Assembly (NCBI GenBank): GCA_029262695.1
Contig: JAJCYV010000003.1
Coordinates: 55,171 to 119,170 of the forward strand
Origin: Chloroflexota bacterium
GTDB lineage: Bacteria > Chloroflexota > Dehalococcoidia > SM23-28-2 > RBG-16-64-32
DNA length: 64,000 nucleotides
Reading direction: 5' to 3'
Shown here: piece by piece, positions 50,304 to 59,196 of the stretch
Layout of the letters: each line of letters begins with the position of its first letter
Position numbering within the stretch: position 1 is the stretch's first letter
Made by a program: the position numbers and the translations under genes
Notes under the pieces: model-generated
Databases searched by the model: none
What the model was told of the DNA's origin: nothing
What the model saw: the letters and a program-made list of their open reading frames with translations, nothing else

Positions 50304-51404
50304 ATGGTTGATTCACACCGCATCCTGGTTACGGGCGCCGGCGGCGCCCCCGCAACGAACTACGTGCGCTCACTGCGGCTGGCACCCGAGCCGTTCCACC
50401 TCGTGGGCGTCGACTGCACTGCGTACAATCTGCCGCTGGCGGAGACGGATGAAACGCACCTCGTGCCGCGAGCCGACGACCCGGACTACATTCCGGTGCT
50501 GAACGAGATCGCCCGCGAGACCGGCGCCGAGCTGATCTTCGCGCAGCCGGACGTCGAGATCCGTGTGCTTTCGGCGCGCCGCGATGAGCTGGCCGCGCCG
50601 ATGTTTCTCCCGGCGAAGGAGACGATCGAGCGCTGCCTCGACAAGTTCTCGAGCTACAGCGCGTGGTGTGACGCGGGGATCAAGGTGCCGCCGACGCGCA
50701 GTATCAGCGGGCCAGCGGACCTGGCAGCCGCTCTTGGCGAGTTCGGCGAGATGTGGCTGCGCCCGACGACCGGCGCTGCGGGCAACGGGTCGTACCACAC
50801 GAGCGATCTGCGGCACGCGAAGATGTGGCTTGACTCGCACGAGGGCTGGGGGAGCTACACTGCGGCCGCCTACCTGGGCCCGGATTCCGTGACCTGGCAA
50901 TCGATCTGGGTCGATGGTGAACTGGTAGTGGCACAGGGGCGGAAGCGGCTGAAGTGGGAGCTGGCCGACCGCTCGCCAACGGGCATTACCGGCGTTACCG
51001 GAGTCGGCATGACGGTCAGCGACCCGCAGATCGACTCTGTTGCCCTTGCTGCCGTACGCGCGGTAGATACGCGTCCTCACGGCATCTTCTCCGTGGACAT
51101 GACGAACGATGCAGAGGGCGAGCCGAACCCGACCGAGATCAACATCGGACGCTTCTTCACGACGTCGCTCTTTTTCGCGCAGGCCGGGCTGAACATGCCG
51201 TATATCTTCACCCGTCTGGCGCTGGGCGAAGAGCCGCCGCCCATTGCGCGCAAGATCAACCCGCTGCCGCCCGGGCTGCTCTGGGTGCGCGGCATGGACC
51301 GCGAGCCGCGGCTGGTGCGCCCCGACACGCTGGAGAGCGCCGCCGATGAGCTGGCGGAACGCCGGTCACGCTGCGGCGAAGAGTTGACGGCGGTGACGGA
51401 TTGA
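50304..51404 (+). CDS. ATP-grasp enzyme (carbamoyl-phosphate-synthase-like)
   Basis: 366 residues. N-terminal Rossmann-like domain ILVTGAGGAPATNYVRSLRLAPEPFHLVGVDC and a conserved AELIFAQPDVEIRVLSARRDEL; ATP-grasp domain from about 110 with CLDKFSSYSAWCDAGIKVPPT, LRPTTGAAGNGSYHT, and the metal-binding end FSVDMTNDAEGEPNPTEINIGRFFTTS. ATP-grasp ligases join a carboxylate to an amine or thiol; the substrate is unknown. Its stop overlaps the TTG start of the HAD gene, so the pair is coupled. Confidence 0.86.
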   Translation: MVDSHRILVTGAGGAPATNYVRSLRLAPEPFHLVGVDCTAYNLPLAETDETHLVPRADDPDYIPVLNEIARETGAELIFAQPDVEIRVLSARRDELAAPMFLPAKETIERCLDKFSSYSAWCDAGIKVPPTRSISGPADLAAALGEFGEMWLRPTTGAAGNGSYHTSDLRHAKMWLDSHEGWGSYTAAAYLGPDSVTWQSIWVDGELVVAQGRKRLKWELADRSPTGITGVTGVGMTVSDPQIDSVALAAVRAVDTRPHGIFSVDMTNDAEGEPNPTEINIGRFFTTSLFFAQAGLNMPYIFTRLALGEEPPPIARKINPLPPGLLWVRGMDREPRLVRPDTLESAADELAERRSRCGEELTAVTD

Positions 51405-52099
51405 CGCCGATAATCTTTGACCTCGACGGCACTCTGATCGACGTGAGCGCGCGCCACTATTCTCTGTACAGGAGCGTGATCTCCGAACAGGGCGTTGAGG
51501 CGCTGACGCCGGACGAGTACTGGCGGCACCGCCGTGCCGGCGAGTCGACGATCGACCTGCTGGCGGCGACGCCGGGCGTCGATGTCGAGCGCTTCACGGA
51601 GGCATGGATGGAGGGCATCGAGCGGCCGGACTGGCTGGCGCTGGACGAGCCTTACGACGGAGCGATTGAGATCATCAAGGCGCTTCAACCGGAGTACGAG
51701 TTGGTGCTGATCACGCTCCGCCGAGACCGCGCCGCCCTGATGGGTCAGCTGGACGCGCTGCGGATGAGGTCGTATTTCAGGGACGTCATCTGCCACGGGC
51801 CGGAACTGGTTAGTGGCAAGCACCTGCTGCAGGGCGTTGCGGAGCTGACGCCCGGAGGGTACGCCGTCGGCGATACCGAGGCCGATATCGAGCTGGCCTC
51901 AGAGACAGGCCGGCGGGCGATCTGCCTTTCGTACGGGGTGCGTTCGGGATGTTACCTGGCCAGTCGTGGGGCGGAGACGGTGATCGGTACGCTGCGAGAG
52001 CTGCCGGAGGTGATCAACGCCGCGGAGCGCTCAGGCGGGCCGGCGGACGTCGATCAGGGCGTTGCGCTGCGAAATGTCCACACACGCGCCCGCTTCTAG
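51401..52099 (+). CDS. HAD-superfamily hydrolase
   Basis: 232 residues from a TTG that overlaps the previous stop (TTGA). HAD motif I is IIFDLDGTLIDVS at the extreme N-terminus (nucleophile Asp and general-acid Asp); motif II-like LVLITLRRDR; Lys of motif III in SGKHLL; motif IV GYAVGDTEADIELA. An alpha-helical cap lies between motifs I and II, as in subfamily IA phosphatases. Probably a phosphatase of a small metabolite made with the ATP-grasp partner (inference). Confidence 0.86.
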   Translation: MTPIIFDLDGTLIDVSARHYSLYRSVISEQGVEALTPDEYWRHRRAGESTIDLLAATPGVDVERFTEAWMEGIERPDWLALDEPYDGAIEIIKALQPEYELVLITLRRDRAALMGQLDALRMRSYFRDVICHGPELVSGKHLLQGVAELTPGGYAVGDTEADIELASETGRRAICLSYGVRSGCYLASRGAETVIGTLRELPEVINAAERSGGPADVDQGVALRNVHTRARF

Positions 52100-52118
52100 C
52101 AGGGCCTCGAAACAGGCG

Positions 52119-53264
52119 CTAGTTGCGCGTGGCCTGGATCAGCGGTGCGGCGGCGATCAGTAAGCGCACGAACTCCGGGTCGTGGGGCGCCGTGTCCAGC
52201 TGGTGCATGAGCACCGTCTGGCTATCGCAGGCCGGAATCCGGACGTGGTCCTCGCGCACGCCGTCCGGAAGCTCCGTGCGTACTGTCACGTGCAGCGGGT
52301 CGCCCGTCCGGGAGACCGAGAGGAGCGCCGCTTCGCCGTCGCGCTCGAAGGCAAGCTTGATGGAGACGAGCCAGCCGCGGCCGACACCTTCGTACTTCAC
52401 CGGCTCCAGGTACACCGGAATCTCGCGTTCGTTCTGCTTCAGGGTCAGCCGGTCCGAGCCCCGCGCGGAGACGCTGCCCAGATCCCACGCGCAGTGCTCC
52501 GCCAGCCAGGCGAGGAAGAGGATCGCCTGCGCGGGCGGCTGTTTCGTCTGCTCTGTGTACCTTATTTCGGCACTCTTGACCGACGAGAGCCAATCGCCGA
52601 GGCCGGCGGTGCCCGTGTGTTGCTCGACGAGATCGCGCCAGGGGCGTAGGCGCTCGTAGTTGAGATCCCCGATCGCGCAGTCGTGGAGCGAGGCGAACTC
52701 GCGGATGCGCGCGAGGTCTCCGAGCTGGTCGGCGAAGCGGGAGGAGTCGACGATCAGGTGGTTGGCCACTTCGCACAGCTCCTCGATGAGGTGCGACTTG
52801 TCCGGAAGGGGGCCGGCCCACCAGACGACGACAGGCAAGTCGGGGATGAGCAACGGGACGATGATGCTGTGGAGGTGGAAGGCGGCGCGGCCGGAGACGT
52901 GCAGGGTTATCTCCTCGCAGCAGACTTGCTGGTCTACGCCCGGCGCCAGGTGGCAGTGCGCAGCGAGCGAGGCGTCGATCCGTGACTCGTCTTCAGACGG
53001 CCGGGCGATGACGACGAGCGCGCGCGACGGGTGGTGGGCCGCGAGGTCTTCGATGACGCGGCTGGCCTGCGCGGCGATGTCGTCGTCTTCGGCGTAGACG
53101 ACGACGTTGACGAGGCTCGTGCGGATCGCGAAGCCTTCGGCGCCTTCGGGGTCGCCGGCGGTGAAGTAGCGGAGCTTCGTCAGCTCGGCCTCGATGCGGT
53201 CGATGTCGACGGCGCGGCCCGTCCAGGAGAGTTCGCGGTCTTCGTGGTCTAGAGCCTGCGCCAC
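52119..53264 (-). CDS. opcA: Glucose-6-phosphate dehydrogenase assembly protein OpcA
   Basis: 381 residues. OpcA-domain features: IPLLIPDLPVVVWWAGPLPDKSHLIEELCEVANHLIVDSSRF in the middle, and WRDLVEQHTGTAGLGDWLSSV shortly after. In cyanobacteria and actinobacteria OpcA promotes assembly and activation of G6PDH. The GTG start overlaps the end of zwf by 16 bases, placing it last in the pentose phosphate operon. The presence of opcA beside zwf suggests redox or allosteric control of the oxidative pathway. Confidence 0.9.
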   Translation of the reverse strand: MAQALDHEDRELSWTGRAVDIDRIEAELTKLRYFTAGDPEGAEGFAIRTSLVNVVVYAEDDDIAAQASRVIEDLAAHHPSRALVVIARPSEDESRIDASLAAHCHLAPGVDQQVCCEEITLHVSGRAAFHLHSIIVPLLIPDLPVVVWWAGPLPDKSHLIEELCEVANHLIVDSSRFADQLGDLARIREFASLHDCAIGDLNYERLRPWRDLVEQHTGTAGLGDWLSSVKSAEIRYTEQTKQPPAQAILFLAWLAEHCAWDLGSVSARGSDRLTLKQNEREIPVYLEPVKYEGVGRGWLVSIKLAFERDGEAALLSVSRTGDPLHVTVRTELPDGVREDHVRIPACDSQTVLMHQLDTAPHDPEFVRLLIAAAPLIQATRN

Positions 53265-54784
53265 TGGCGGCCGTCCCTTTCGATGAGTTCGTCCGCGGCG
53301 GCCGGGCCCCAGGTGCCCGCCTCGTAGTTCGGGAGTTCCAGGGGGGGCATCGAACTCCAGCCGCTGAGGACGCGCTCCATGATCGTCCAGGCGGCCTCGA
53401 CTTCGTCGGAGCGGGTGAAGAGGGTGGCGTCGCCCTGGAGCGCATCCATGATGAGCGTCTCGTAGGCAGACGGCGCCTGTGCGACGAACGATGCGCCGTA
53501 GAGGAAGTCCATGGCGGCCGGCCGCATGCGCGGTGGCGAGCCCGGGACCTTGGTCAGGAACTTGAGGCTGATCCCCTCGTTGGGCTGGATGCGGATGGAG
53601 AGGACGTTCGGCTCCAGGTGCGGTTTTTCGACGAAGTCGTGGAACAGGAGCTGTGGCGCGGGCTTGAAGGAGACGGCGATCTCCGTGCTGCGCTTCGGCA
53701 GGCGCTTGCCGGTGCGCAGGTAGAACGGTACGCCGGCCCAGCGCCAGCTATCGAGGAACAGGCGTAGCGCCGCGAACGTCTCCGTCTGCGAGCCGCCGGG
53801 CACGCCTTCCTCCTCGTGGTAGGCGGGCACCTCTTCGCCGGCGACCCAGCCGGGGCCGTACTGGCCACGGGCGGTCGCCATCGCCACTTCGTCGTCTTCG
53901 AAGAGGCGGACGGCGTTCAGCACTTTCACCTTCTCGTTGCGGACGGAGCGGCCGTCGATCGCCAGCGGCGGCTCCATGGCGACGAGCGAGAGCAGTTGCA
54001 TGATGTGGTTCTGGAGCATGTCGCGCAGGGCGCCGGAGCCGTTGTAGTAGCTGCCGCGGCTCCCAACGCCCAGGCTTTCCGAAACCGTGATCTGCACGTG
54101 GTCAACGTAACGGCGGTTCCAGATCGGCTCCATGATGCCGTTGGCGAAGCGGAAGACGAGGATGTTCTGGACGGTCTCCTTGCCCAGGTAGTGATCGATG
54201 CGGTAGACGTCGTCTTCGTCGAAGACGGAGTGGACGGCGCGGTTCAGCTCGCGCGCCGAGGCGAGATCGACGCCGAACGGCTTCTCGACGATCACGCGGG
54301 ACCAGCCTTCTCCGCCTTTGCCCTGCGCCTGGGCCCGGCCGAGTTGCTCGATGATGCCGATGAACGTTGTCGGTGGCACCGCCAGGTAGTAAAGGCGATT
54401 GCCGCCGGTGTCGCGCTCCGCTTCGACTTCTCGCAGCCTCTCGTTCAGGCGGTCGTGGCCTTCCGGGTCGTCGTAGCCGCCGTATGAGTAGAAGATGCCG
54501 GCGGCGAACGAGTCCCAGACGTCCGGGTCGATGGGGCGCCGCGAGTGCTTCTCGACGTTCTTGCGCGCCTCTTCGCGGAACGCCTCGTCGGTCCACTTTG
54601 TACGCGCGTAGCAGAGGATGGAGAGGCGCGGCGGCAGGCGCCGGTCAAGCGCGAGGTTGTACAGCGCCGGCAGGAGCATGCGCGCGGTGAGGTCTCCCGA
54701 GGCACCGAAGATGACGATCGTGCAGGGGTGAGGTGCGCTGTCGGAGACGGGCGCGGCGGCGAACGTGGAGGCCTGCGCCGTCAC
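53249..54784 (-). CDS. zwf: Glucose-6-phosphate 1-dehydrogenase
   Basis: First oxidative step of the pentose phosphate pathway, making 6-phosphogluconolactone and NADPH. 511 residues. NADP site IVIFGASGDLTARMLLPALYNLA; active-site block YRIDHYLGKETVQNILVFRFAN (about 195-216) with the substrate Lys and catalytic His; MEPPLAIDGRSVRNEKVKVL; LRTGKRLPKRSTEI. GTG start overlapping the gnd stop (GTGA). Cytosolic oligomer. No lactonase gene is in this operon. Confidence 0.96.
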   Translation of the reverse strand: MTAQASTFAAAPVSDSAPHPCTIVIFGASGDLTARMLLPALYNLALDRRLPPRLSILCYARTKWTDEAFREEARKNVEKHSRRPIDPDVWDSFAAGIFYSYGGYDDPEGHDRLNERLREVEAERDTGGNRLYYLAVPPTTFIGIIEQLGRAQAQGKGGEGWSRVIVEKPFGVDLASARELNRAVHSVFDEDDVYRIDHYLGKETVQNILVFRFANGIMEPIWNRRYVDHVQITVSESLGVGSRGSYYNGSGALRDMLQNHIMQLLSLVAMEPPLAIDGRSVRNEKVKVLNAVRLFEDDEVAMATARGQYGPGWVAGEEVPAYHEEEGVPGGSQTETFAALRLFLDSWRWAGVPFYLRTGKRLPKRSTEIAVSFKPAPQLLFHDFVEKPHLEPNVLSIRIQPNEGISLKFLTKVPGSPPRMRPAAMDFLYGASFVAQAPSAYETLIMDALQGDATLFTRSDEVEAAWTIMERVLSGWSSMPPLELPNYEAGTWGPAAADELIERDGRQWRRL

Positions 54785-55677
54785 TCGTTCTTGACCCTGT
54801 GCCCGCCGAACTCCTGCCGCAGCGCGGCGATCAGCTTGGCGCCGAACGAGTCGTCCTGTCGCGAGCGGAAGCGCGCGAAGAGCGAGTGTGCCATGATCGT
54901 CGCCGGGACATCGCGGTCGATCGCCTCCTGGATCGTCCAGCGGCCCTCGCCGGAGTCCTCGACGTAGCCCTGGATGGCAGAGAGGTTGGGATCGCTGGCC
55001 AGCGCGCGCTCGGCCAGCTCCAGGAGCCAGGAGCGGACGACGCTGCCGTGTCCCCAGAGCTCCGAGATGGCGTGAAGGTCGAGGTCATAGGTGGAGGCGT
55101 CGAGCAGCTCGAAGCCTTCGGCGTAGGACTGCAGGAGCGCGTACTCGATGCCGTTGTGCACCATCTTGACGTAGTGGCCGGCGCCGGCGGGGCCCATGTG
55201 TGCGTATCCCTCGGGCGGCGCCAACGTCTCGAAGATTGGGCGCGCGCGGTCGAAGATGTCCTTCTCGCCGCCGATCATGAGGCAGTAGCCGTTGTCCAGG
55301 CCCCAGACGCCGCCGCTCGTGCCGCTGTCCAGCAAGTGGACGCCGGACGCCTTCAGCGATTCGGCGCGCGCTACTGTGTCGTGGTAGTTGGAGTTGCCGC
55401 CTTCAATGATCGCGTCGTCCTTGTCGAGCAGCGGTGCAAGCGCCTCGATCGTGTCTGTAACAGGCTGACCGGACGGCACCATGATCCAGACGTGCCGCGG
55501 CGCCGATAGCTTGCCGACGAGGTCCTCGATGCTTGCGGCCGGGATCGCTCCTTCGGGCTTGAGGGCGGCGGCCGCTTCTGGATCGCGGTCGTAGGCGATG
55601 ACTTCGTGTCCGCCGCGGAGGAGGCGCAGGCTCATGTTCGCGCCCATGCGACCGAGGCCGATCATGCCGAGCTGCAC
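54781..55677 (-). CDS. gnd: 6-phosphogluconate dehydrogenase, decarboxylating (short type)
   Basis: 298 residues, the short GntZ/YqeC-like type rather than the 470-residue enzyme; such forms often prefer NAD. Rossmann motif MIGLGRMGANMSLRLLRGGHEVIAYDRD; substrate block DSGTSGGVWGLDNGYCLMIGG; and the catalytic Lys in GAGHYVKMVHNGIEYALLQSYAEGFELL. Produces ribulose-5-phosphate and CO2. GTG start one base after the pgi stop. Central gene of the operon. Confidence 0.93.
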   Translation of the reverse strand: MQLGMIGLGRMGANMSLRLLRGGHEVIAYDRDPEAAAALKPEGAIPAASIEDLVGKLSAPRHVWIMVPSGQPVTDTIEALAPLLDKDDAIIEGGNSNYHDTVARAESLKASGVHLLDSGTSGGVWGLDNGYCLMIGGEKDIFDRARPIFETLAPPEGYAHMGPAGAGHYVKMVHNGIEYALLQSYAEGFELLDASTYDLDLHAISELWGHGSVVRSWLLELAERALASDPNLSAIQGYVEDSGEGRWTIQEAIDRDVPATIMAHSLFARFRSRQDDSFGAKLIAALRQEFGGHRVKNE

Positions 55678-55678
55678 G

Positions 55679-57337
55679 CTATCGTCCCCGCTCTGCGGTC
55701 TCGCGCAGCGCCGCCTCGACGCTGTCCACGAGGAGTTTCAGGTTGGCCGCCGGATCGTCGCCGAGGGAGACGCGCAGGGCCGGCCGCCGCCTCCCCAGAA
55801 GAGCCGCCAGGTCACCCAGCGCCTGCGCCCGCTTGAGGACGCTGAACGTGAACGACTGCTCGCCGGGCACGTCAAGGTCGATCTCGTCGTTCATCACGAG
55901 TTGCAGGAAGACGCCCGTCGCCGGTCCGCCCTTGTGCAGCTGGCCGGTGGAGTGCAGAAAGCGCGGGCCGTAACCGACTGTCGTCGCGCGGCGTGTCGCG
56001 TCGCGGAGAGCTGTGCGCAGGCGCGTGAGCAGGCGCTCGTGCTCTTCCGTCTGCGGGATGTAGGCCATGACCGCCAGGTACGAGCCCTCCGGCGCCCGTA
56101 GGAAGTGCTCCGCCACGAGCGCGCCGATCGTGCGCTCCGGTGCATCCTCCAGGCGTGCCAGCGTCAAGTCGTCTGCGGCGAGGGTGAGGCCGTCTTCCTC
56201 GACGATCGGCGCCGGGTTGGGCAGCGCGCCGGCCGTCTCGTACTGCTCGATGACGCGGCTGGTGTTGTCTTTGCTCTCGGCGACGTTTGGTTCGTCGAAC
56301 GGGTTGAGGCCGAGCGCGGCGCCGGCGGCCGCGGTGGCGATCTCCCAGCGCAGGAACTCGGCGCCGAGCCCGTACGGTCCGGGGACCTCGATGCGGATGA
56401 CGGGATGGCCGGCCGCTTCGATCCGGCCGGCGGCGGCCGCGGTCTCTTCGTCGCGCTCTTCCAGCTGCAGCGAGACAAAGACGCGGTCGTCGCCGTACGA
56501 CTGCGCGTCTCCGGGCGGCTCGCCGTCGATGGGGACGATGCCCTGGCCGCCCTTGCCGGTGCTCTCGGCGATTAGCTGCTCTGCCCAGGCGCCGAAGCTC
56601 TGGAGGCCGGGTGCGGAGAGGAACGTCAGCTTATCGCGTCCTTCCTGAGCCAGCGCGGCCAGCCGCTCGCCGAGGGCGGCGGCGTCCGTACCGTCGACTG
56701 TGGCTGCTGAGGCCAGCAGCTTCTCGACGTCGACGCCGATGGCAGCCGCGGGCACGAGGCCGAAGAAGGAGAGTGCGGAGAAGCGCCCGCCGATGTCCGG
56801 CGGGTTGACGAACACGCGGTGGAACCCCGACTCGCGCGCCCGGTGGTGAAGTGGCGTGTCAGGATCGGTGACGGCGACGAAGTTGTCGAGTGCGCCCGTG
56901 TCGCCCGTCGCGTCGAGGGTGCGTTCGGCGAAGTAGCGCTCCAGGGACGTCGTCTCCACGGTCGTACCCGATTTACTGGAGACGATGAAGACCGTCGAGT
57001 GCACGTCGATCCTGTTTTCGACGCGTATGATCGCCAGCGGGTCGGTAGTGTCCAGGACGTGCAGCTCCGGGAAACCGGGCGCGGCGCCGAACGTGCGCTG
57101 GAAGACCTCTGGTGCCAGCGAGCTGCCGCCCATTCCGAGGACAACGGCGTTGCGAAAGCTGAGTCCGCGGACCCAGTCGGCGAAGCCGCGCATCTCGTCG
57201 AGGCTGTCGCGCATCGACTCATGGAGGTTCACCCAGCCGAGGCGCTGGCGGATCTTCTCCTGGACGGCGGGCTCAGAGGTCCAGAGAGAGGCGTCGCGCG
57301 CTTGGAGGCGTTCGAAGAAGGAGGCGGGTGAGGTCAC
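55679..57337 (-). CDS. pgi: Glucose-6-phosphate isomerase
   Basis: 552 residues. SIS-fold sugar-phosphate site FIVSSKSGTTVETTSLE (about 138-154), preceded by NAVVLGMGGSSLAPEVFQRTF; catalytic-region RFSALSFFGLVPAAAIGVDVE. The C-terminal half is longer and divergent from classical Pgi, as in the Pgi part of Tal-Pgi fusion proteins of other bacteria. Here tal is a separate gene, ending 3 bases before the GTG start. Returns fructose-6-phosphate to the oxidative branch. Confidence 0.9.
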   Translation of the reverse strand: MTSPASFFERLQARDASLWTSEPAVQEKIRQRLGWVNLHESMRDSLDEMRGFADWVRGLSFRNAVVLGMGGSSLAPEVFQRTFGAAPGFPELHVLDTTDPLAIIRVENRIDVHSTVFIVSSKSGTTVETTSLERYFAERTLDATGDTGALDNFVAVTDPDTPLHHRARESGFHRVFVNPPDIGGRFSALSFFGLVPAAAIGVDVEKLLASAATVDGTDAAALGERLAALAQEGRDKLTFLSAPGLQSFGAWAEQLIAESTGKGGQGIVPIDGEPPGDAQSYGDDRVFVSLQLEERDEETAAAAGRIEAAGHPVIRIEVPGPYGLGAEFLRWEIATAAAGAALGLNPFDEPNVAESKDNTSRVIEQYETAGALPNPAPIVEEDGLTLAADDLTLARLEDAPERTIGALVAEHFLRAPEGSYLAVMAYIPQTEEHERLLTRLRTALRDATRRATTVGYGPRFLHSTGQLHKGGPATGVFLQLVMNDEIDLDVPGEQSFTFSVLKRAQALGDLAALLGRRRPALRVSLGDDPAANLKLLVDSVEAALRETAERGR

Positions 57338-57340
57338 CCG

Positions 57341-58507
57341 TCAGTCTCCCCTCGGCGCAGCGCCGATCCCCTTCGGGCCGGCGAGGATGCGGTCGCGCTT
57401 CTCCTCGACTGTGGCGCGGGCCTTCGCGAAAGAGTCGGCGAAGAGCTTGACGCCCTGCACCTGCAGCTCGTCCGTCACGGCCCGGAAGTCGATACCGGCG
57501 GCTTCGAGTTCGCGGACGTGTGCGAGCGCCTGGTCGGCGCCCTTCGTTAGCGTCGGGGCGACGACGCCGTGGTCGCGGAAGGCGTCGAGAGTGTTCTGTG
57601 GCATCGTGTTGATCGTATCCGGGCCGATCAGTTCCTCAACGTAAAGTACGTCACGGTAGTCGGGGTTTTTCGTGCTTGTGCTGGCCCACAGGCAGCGCTG
57701 AACGCGCGCACCTTTTGCCGCGAGCGCTTCCCAGCGGTCGCCTGAGAAGATCTCCTGGAATTTCGCGTAGGCGATCCTGGCGTTGGCGACGCCGGCCTTG
57801 CCCAGCAGCGCACTCAGGCGCCGGCGTTCAAGGTCGCTCTCGACGGCCTTTATCTTCTCTTCGAGCCGGCCGTCCACCATCGAGTCGACGCGGCTGATGA
57901 AGAAGCTGGCGACCGATCCGATGCGGTCGAGCGGCAGGCCCGCCTTCGCGCGCTTCTCCAGCGCCGCGATGTACGTCAGGGCGACTTGCTCGTAGCTGTC
58001 GACCCCGAAGAGGAGCGTGATGTTCACGTTGATCCCTTCGGCGAGGGAGCGCTCGATCGCCGGCAGGCCTTCCGGCGTGCCCGGGATCTTGATCATCGCG
58101 TTGGGGCGGCCGAGGGCGGCGAACAGGCGCTTCGCCTCGCTCGTCGTGGTCGCCGTGTCGTGGGCGATCAGCGGCGAGACCTCCAGCGAGGCGTAGCCGT
58201 CCGCGCCTTCGGTCTCGTCGTAGACGCCGCGGAAGACATCGGCGGAGAGGCCGACGTCGGTCACCGTCAGCGCGTCATAGGTCTCGTCGAGCGAGACGTC
58301 GGGGCGGACGATCTCGGTGAGGTGTTCGTCGTAGGCGTCGCTGGCGCCGACGGCCTTCTCGAAGATCGACGGGTTTGAGGTGCCGCCGCCAACACCGTCG
58401 TCCTCCACCATGCGCTGGAGCGCACCGGTCTTGAGCAGCTCGCGGTTGAGGTTGTCGTACCAGACGCTCTGTCGCTGGGTCTTCAGTTCCACTAGCGGGT
58501 TGGCCAT
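57341..58507 (-). CDS. tal: Transaldolase
   Basis: 388 residues, TalA/B-like class with family blocks DDGVGGGTSNPSIFEKAV, MIKIPGTPEGLPAIERSLAEGINVNITLLFGVDSY (Schiff-base Lys at about 141) and LWASTSTKNPDYRDVLYVEELIGPDTINTMPQNTLDAF. Exchanges three-carbon units between sugar phosphates. ATG start with AGGAG 7 bases upstream; 10 bases downstream of rpiB. Confidence 0.95.
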   Translation of the reverse strand: MANPLVELKTQRQSVWYDNLNRELLKTGALQRMVEDDGVGGGTSNPSIFEKAVGASDAYDEHLTEIVRPDVSLDETYDALTVTDVGLSADVFRGVYDETEGADGYASLEVSPLIAHDTATTTSEAKRLFAALGRPNAMIKIPGTPEGLPAIERSLAEGINVNITLLFGVDSYEQVALTYIAALEKRAKAGLPLDRIGSVASFFISRVDSMVDGRLEEKIKAVESDLERRRLSALLGKAGVANARIAYAKFQEIFSGDRWEALAAKGARVQRCLWASTSTKNPDYRDVLYVEELIGPDTINTMPQNTLDAFRDHGVVAPTLTKGADQALAHVRELEAAGIDFRAVTDELQVQGVKLFADSFAKARATVEEKRDRILAGPKGIGAAPRGD

Positions 58508-58517
58508 GGGGTCGCTC

Positions 58518-58982
58518 CTATCCCGAAATCTGTTGCTTGTCGCCGGCTTCGATGGCTCGCACCTTGTCCAGGCGGCGCACGTAGCGCTCCTGGGCGTCGA
58601 AGGTGGCTGCTACGAACGCCTTCGTCACTTCGAGCGCGACGTCGATGCCGATGACGTGCGAGCCGAGGCAGATGACGTTCATATCGTCGTGTTCCACGCC
58701 CTGGTGGGCGGAGTAGCTGTCGTGGGTGATTGCGGCGCGAATGCCGCTGAGCTTGTTGGCGGCGACGCAGGCGCCGACGCCGCTGCCGCAGACGAGGACG
58801 CCGCGCTCGGCGTTGCCGGACTGGATCCTGGCAGCCAGCGCGACGGCGATGTCCGGGTAGTCGACTGGCTCCTCTGAATCGGTGCCGACGTCGGTGACGT
58901 CATGGCCGTTCGCGCGCAGGTGATCGGCGATGGCGTTCTTCATCTGAAAGCCGCGGTGATCGGCTCCGACGACGATGCGCAT
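58518..58982 (-). CDS. rpiB: Ribose-5-phosphate isomerase B
   Basis: 154 residues of the RpiB/LacA-B family. Substrate motif VVGADHRGFQMK at the N-terminus, the catalytic Cys in GVLVCGSGVGACVAANK (about 64-80), and His in SYSAHQGVEHDDMNV. Interconverts ribose-5- and ribulose-5-phosphate. First gene of the operon; GAGAGGAG lies 5 bases before the ATG, and a good promoter lies at 59051-59079. Confidence 0.94.
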   Translation of the reverse strand: MRIVVGADHRGFQMKNAIADHLRANGHDVTDVGTDSEEPVDYPDIAVALAARIQSGNAERGVLVCGSGVGACVAANKLSGIRAAITHDSYSAHQGVEHDDMNVICLGSHVIGIDVALEVTKAFVAATFDAQERYVRRLDKVRAIEAGDKQQISG

Positions 58983-59020
58983 GGCACTCCTCTCAGCGCT
59001 TGGCGGGGCGGCAGTGTGCG

Positions 59021-59036
59021 CCCCGAGCGGTCGGGG
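59021..59036 (-). other. Hairpin in the rpiB leader
   Basis: CCCCGA and TCGGGG pair over GCGG inside the roughly 60-base leader between the promoter and rpiB. It may affect mRNA stability or translation. Confidence 0.4.
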
Positions 59037-59050
59037 GCACCCTGTGATCC

Positions 59051-59079
59051 ATGCTATCGCCGCGTGGGGAGGGTCGCAA
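59051..59079 (-). promoter_or_regulatory. Promoter of the pentose phosphate operon
   Basis: TTGCGA (59074-59079) and TAGCAT (59051-59056) with an exact 17-bp spacer on the minus strand. Confidence 0.55.
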
Positions 59080-59119
59080 GGTAACCCCCGTTACGTTCGG
59101 GGTCGAATTGTGGGTAGCG

Positions 59120-59149
59120 AAAGACCCGCGACGATCGTCGCGGGTCTTT
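59120..59149. terminator. Intrinsic terminator after the MaoC gene
   Basis: A perfect 30-bp palindrome with half-site AAAGACCCGCGACGA, giving a GC-rich stem with an A-run before and T-run after. It separates the MFE-2-like unit from the pentose phosphate operon promoter. Confidence 0.75.
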
Positions 59150-59170
59150 GATCGCGTTTGCGTGCGCCGA

Positions 59171-59196
59171 CAGGGCGCGGCTAGCAGCGCCCCTAC
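59171..59196. repeat. GTAGGGGCGC palindromic element supplying the MaoC stop
   Basis: GGGCGC and GCGCCC arms with a CCTAC edge; the TAG stop of the MaoC-family gene (59193-59195) is the complement of that edge. Confidence 0.7.
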
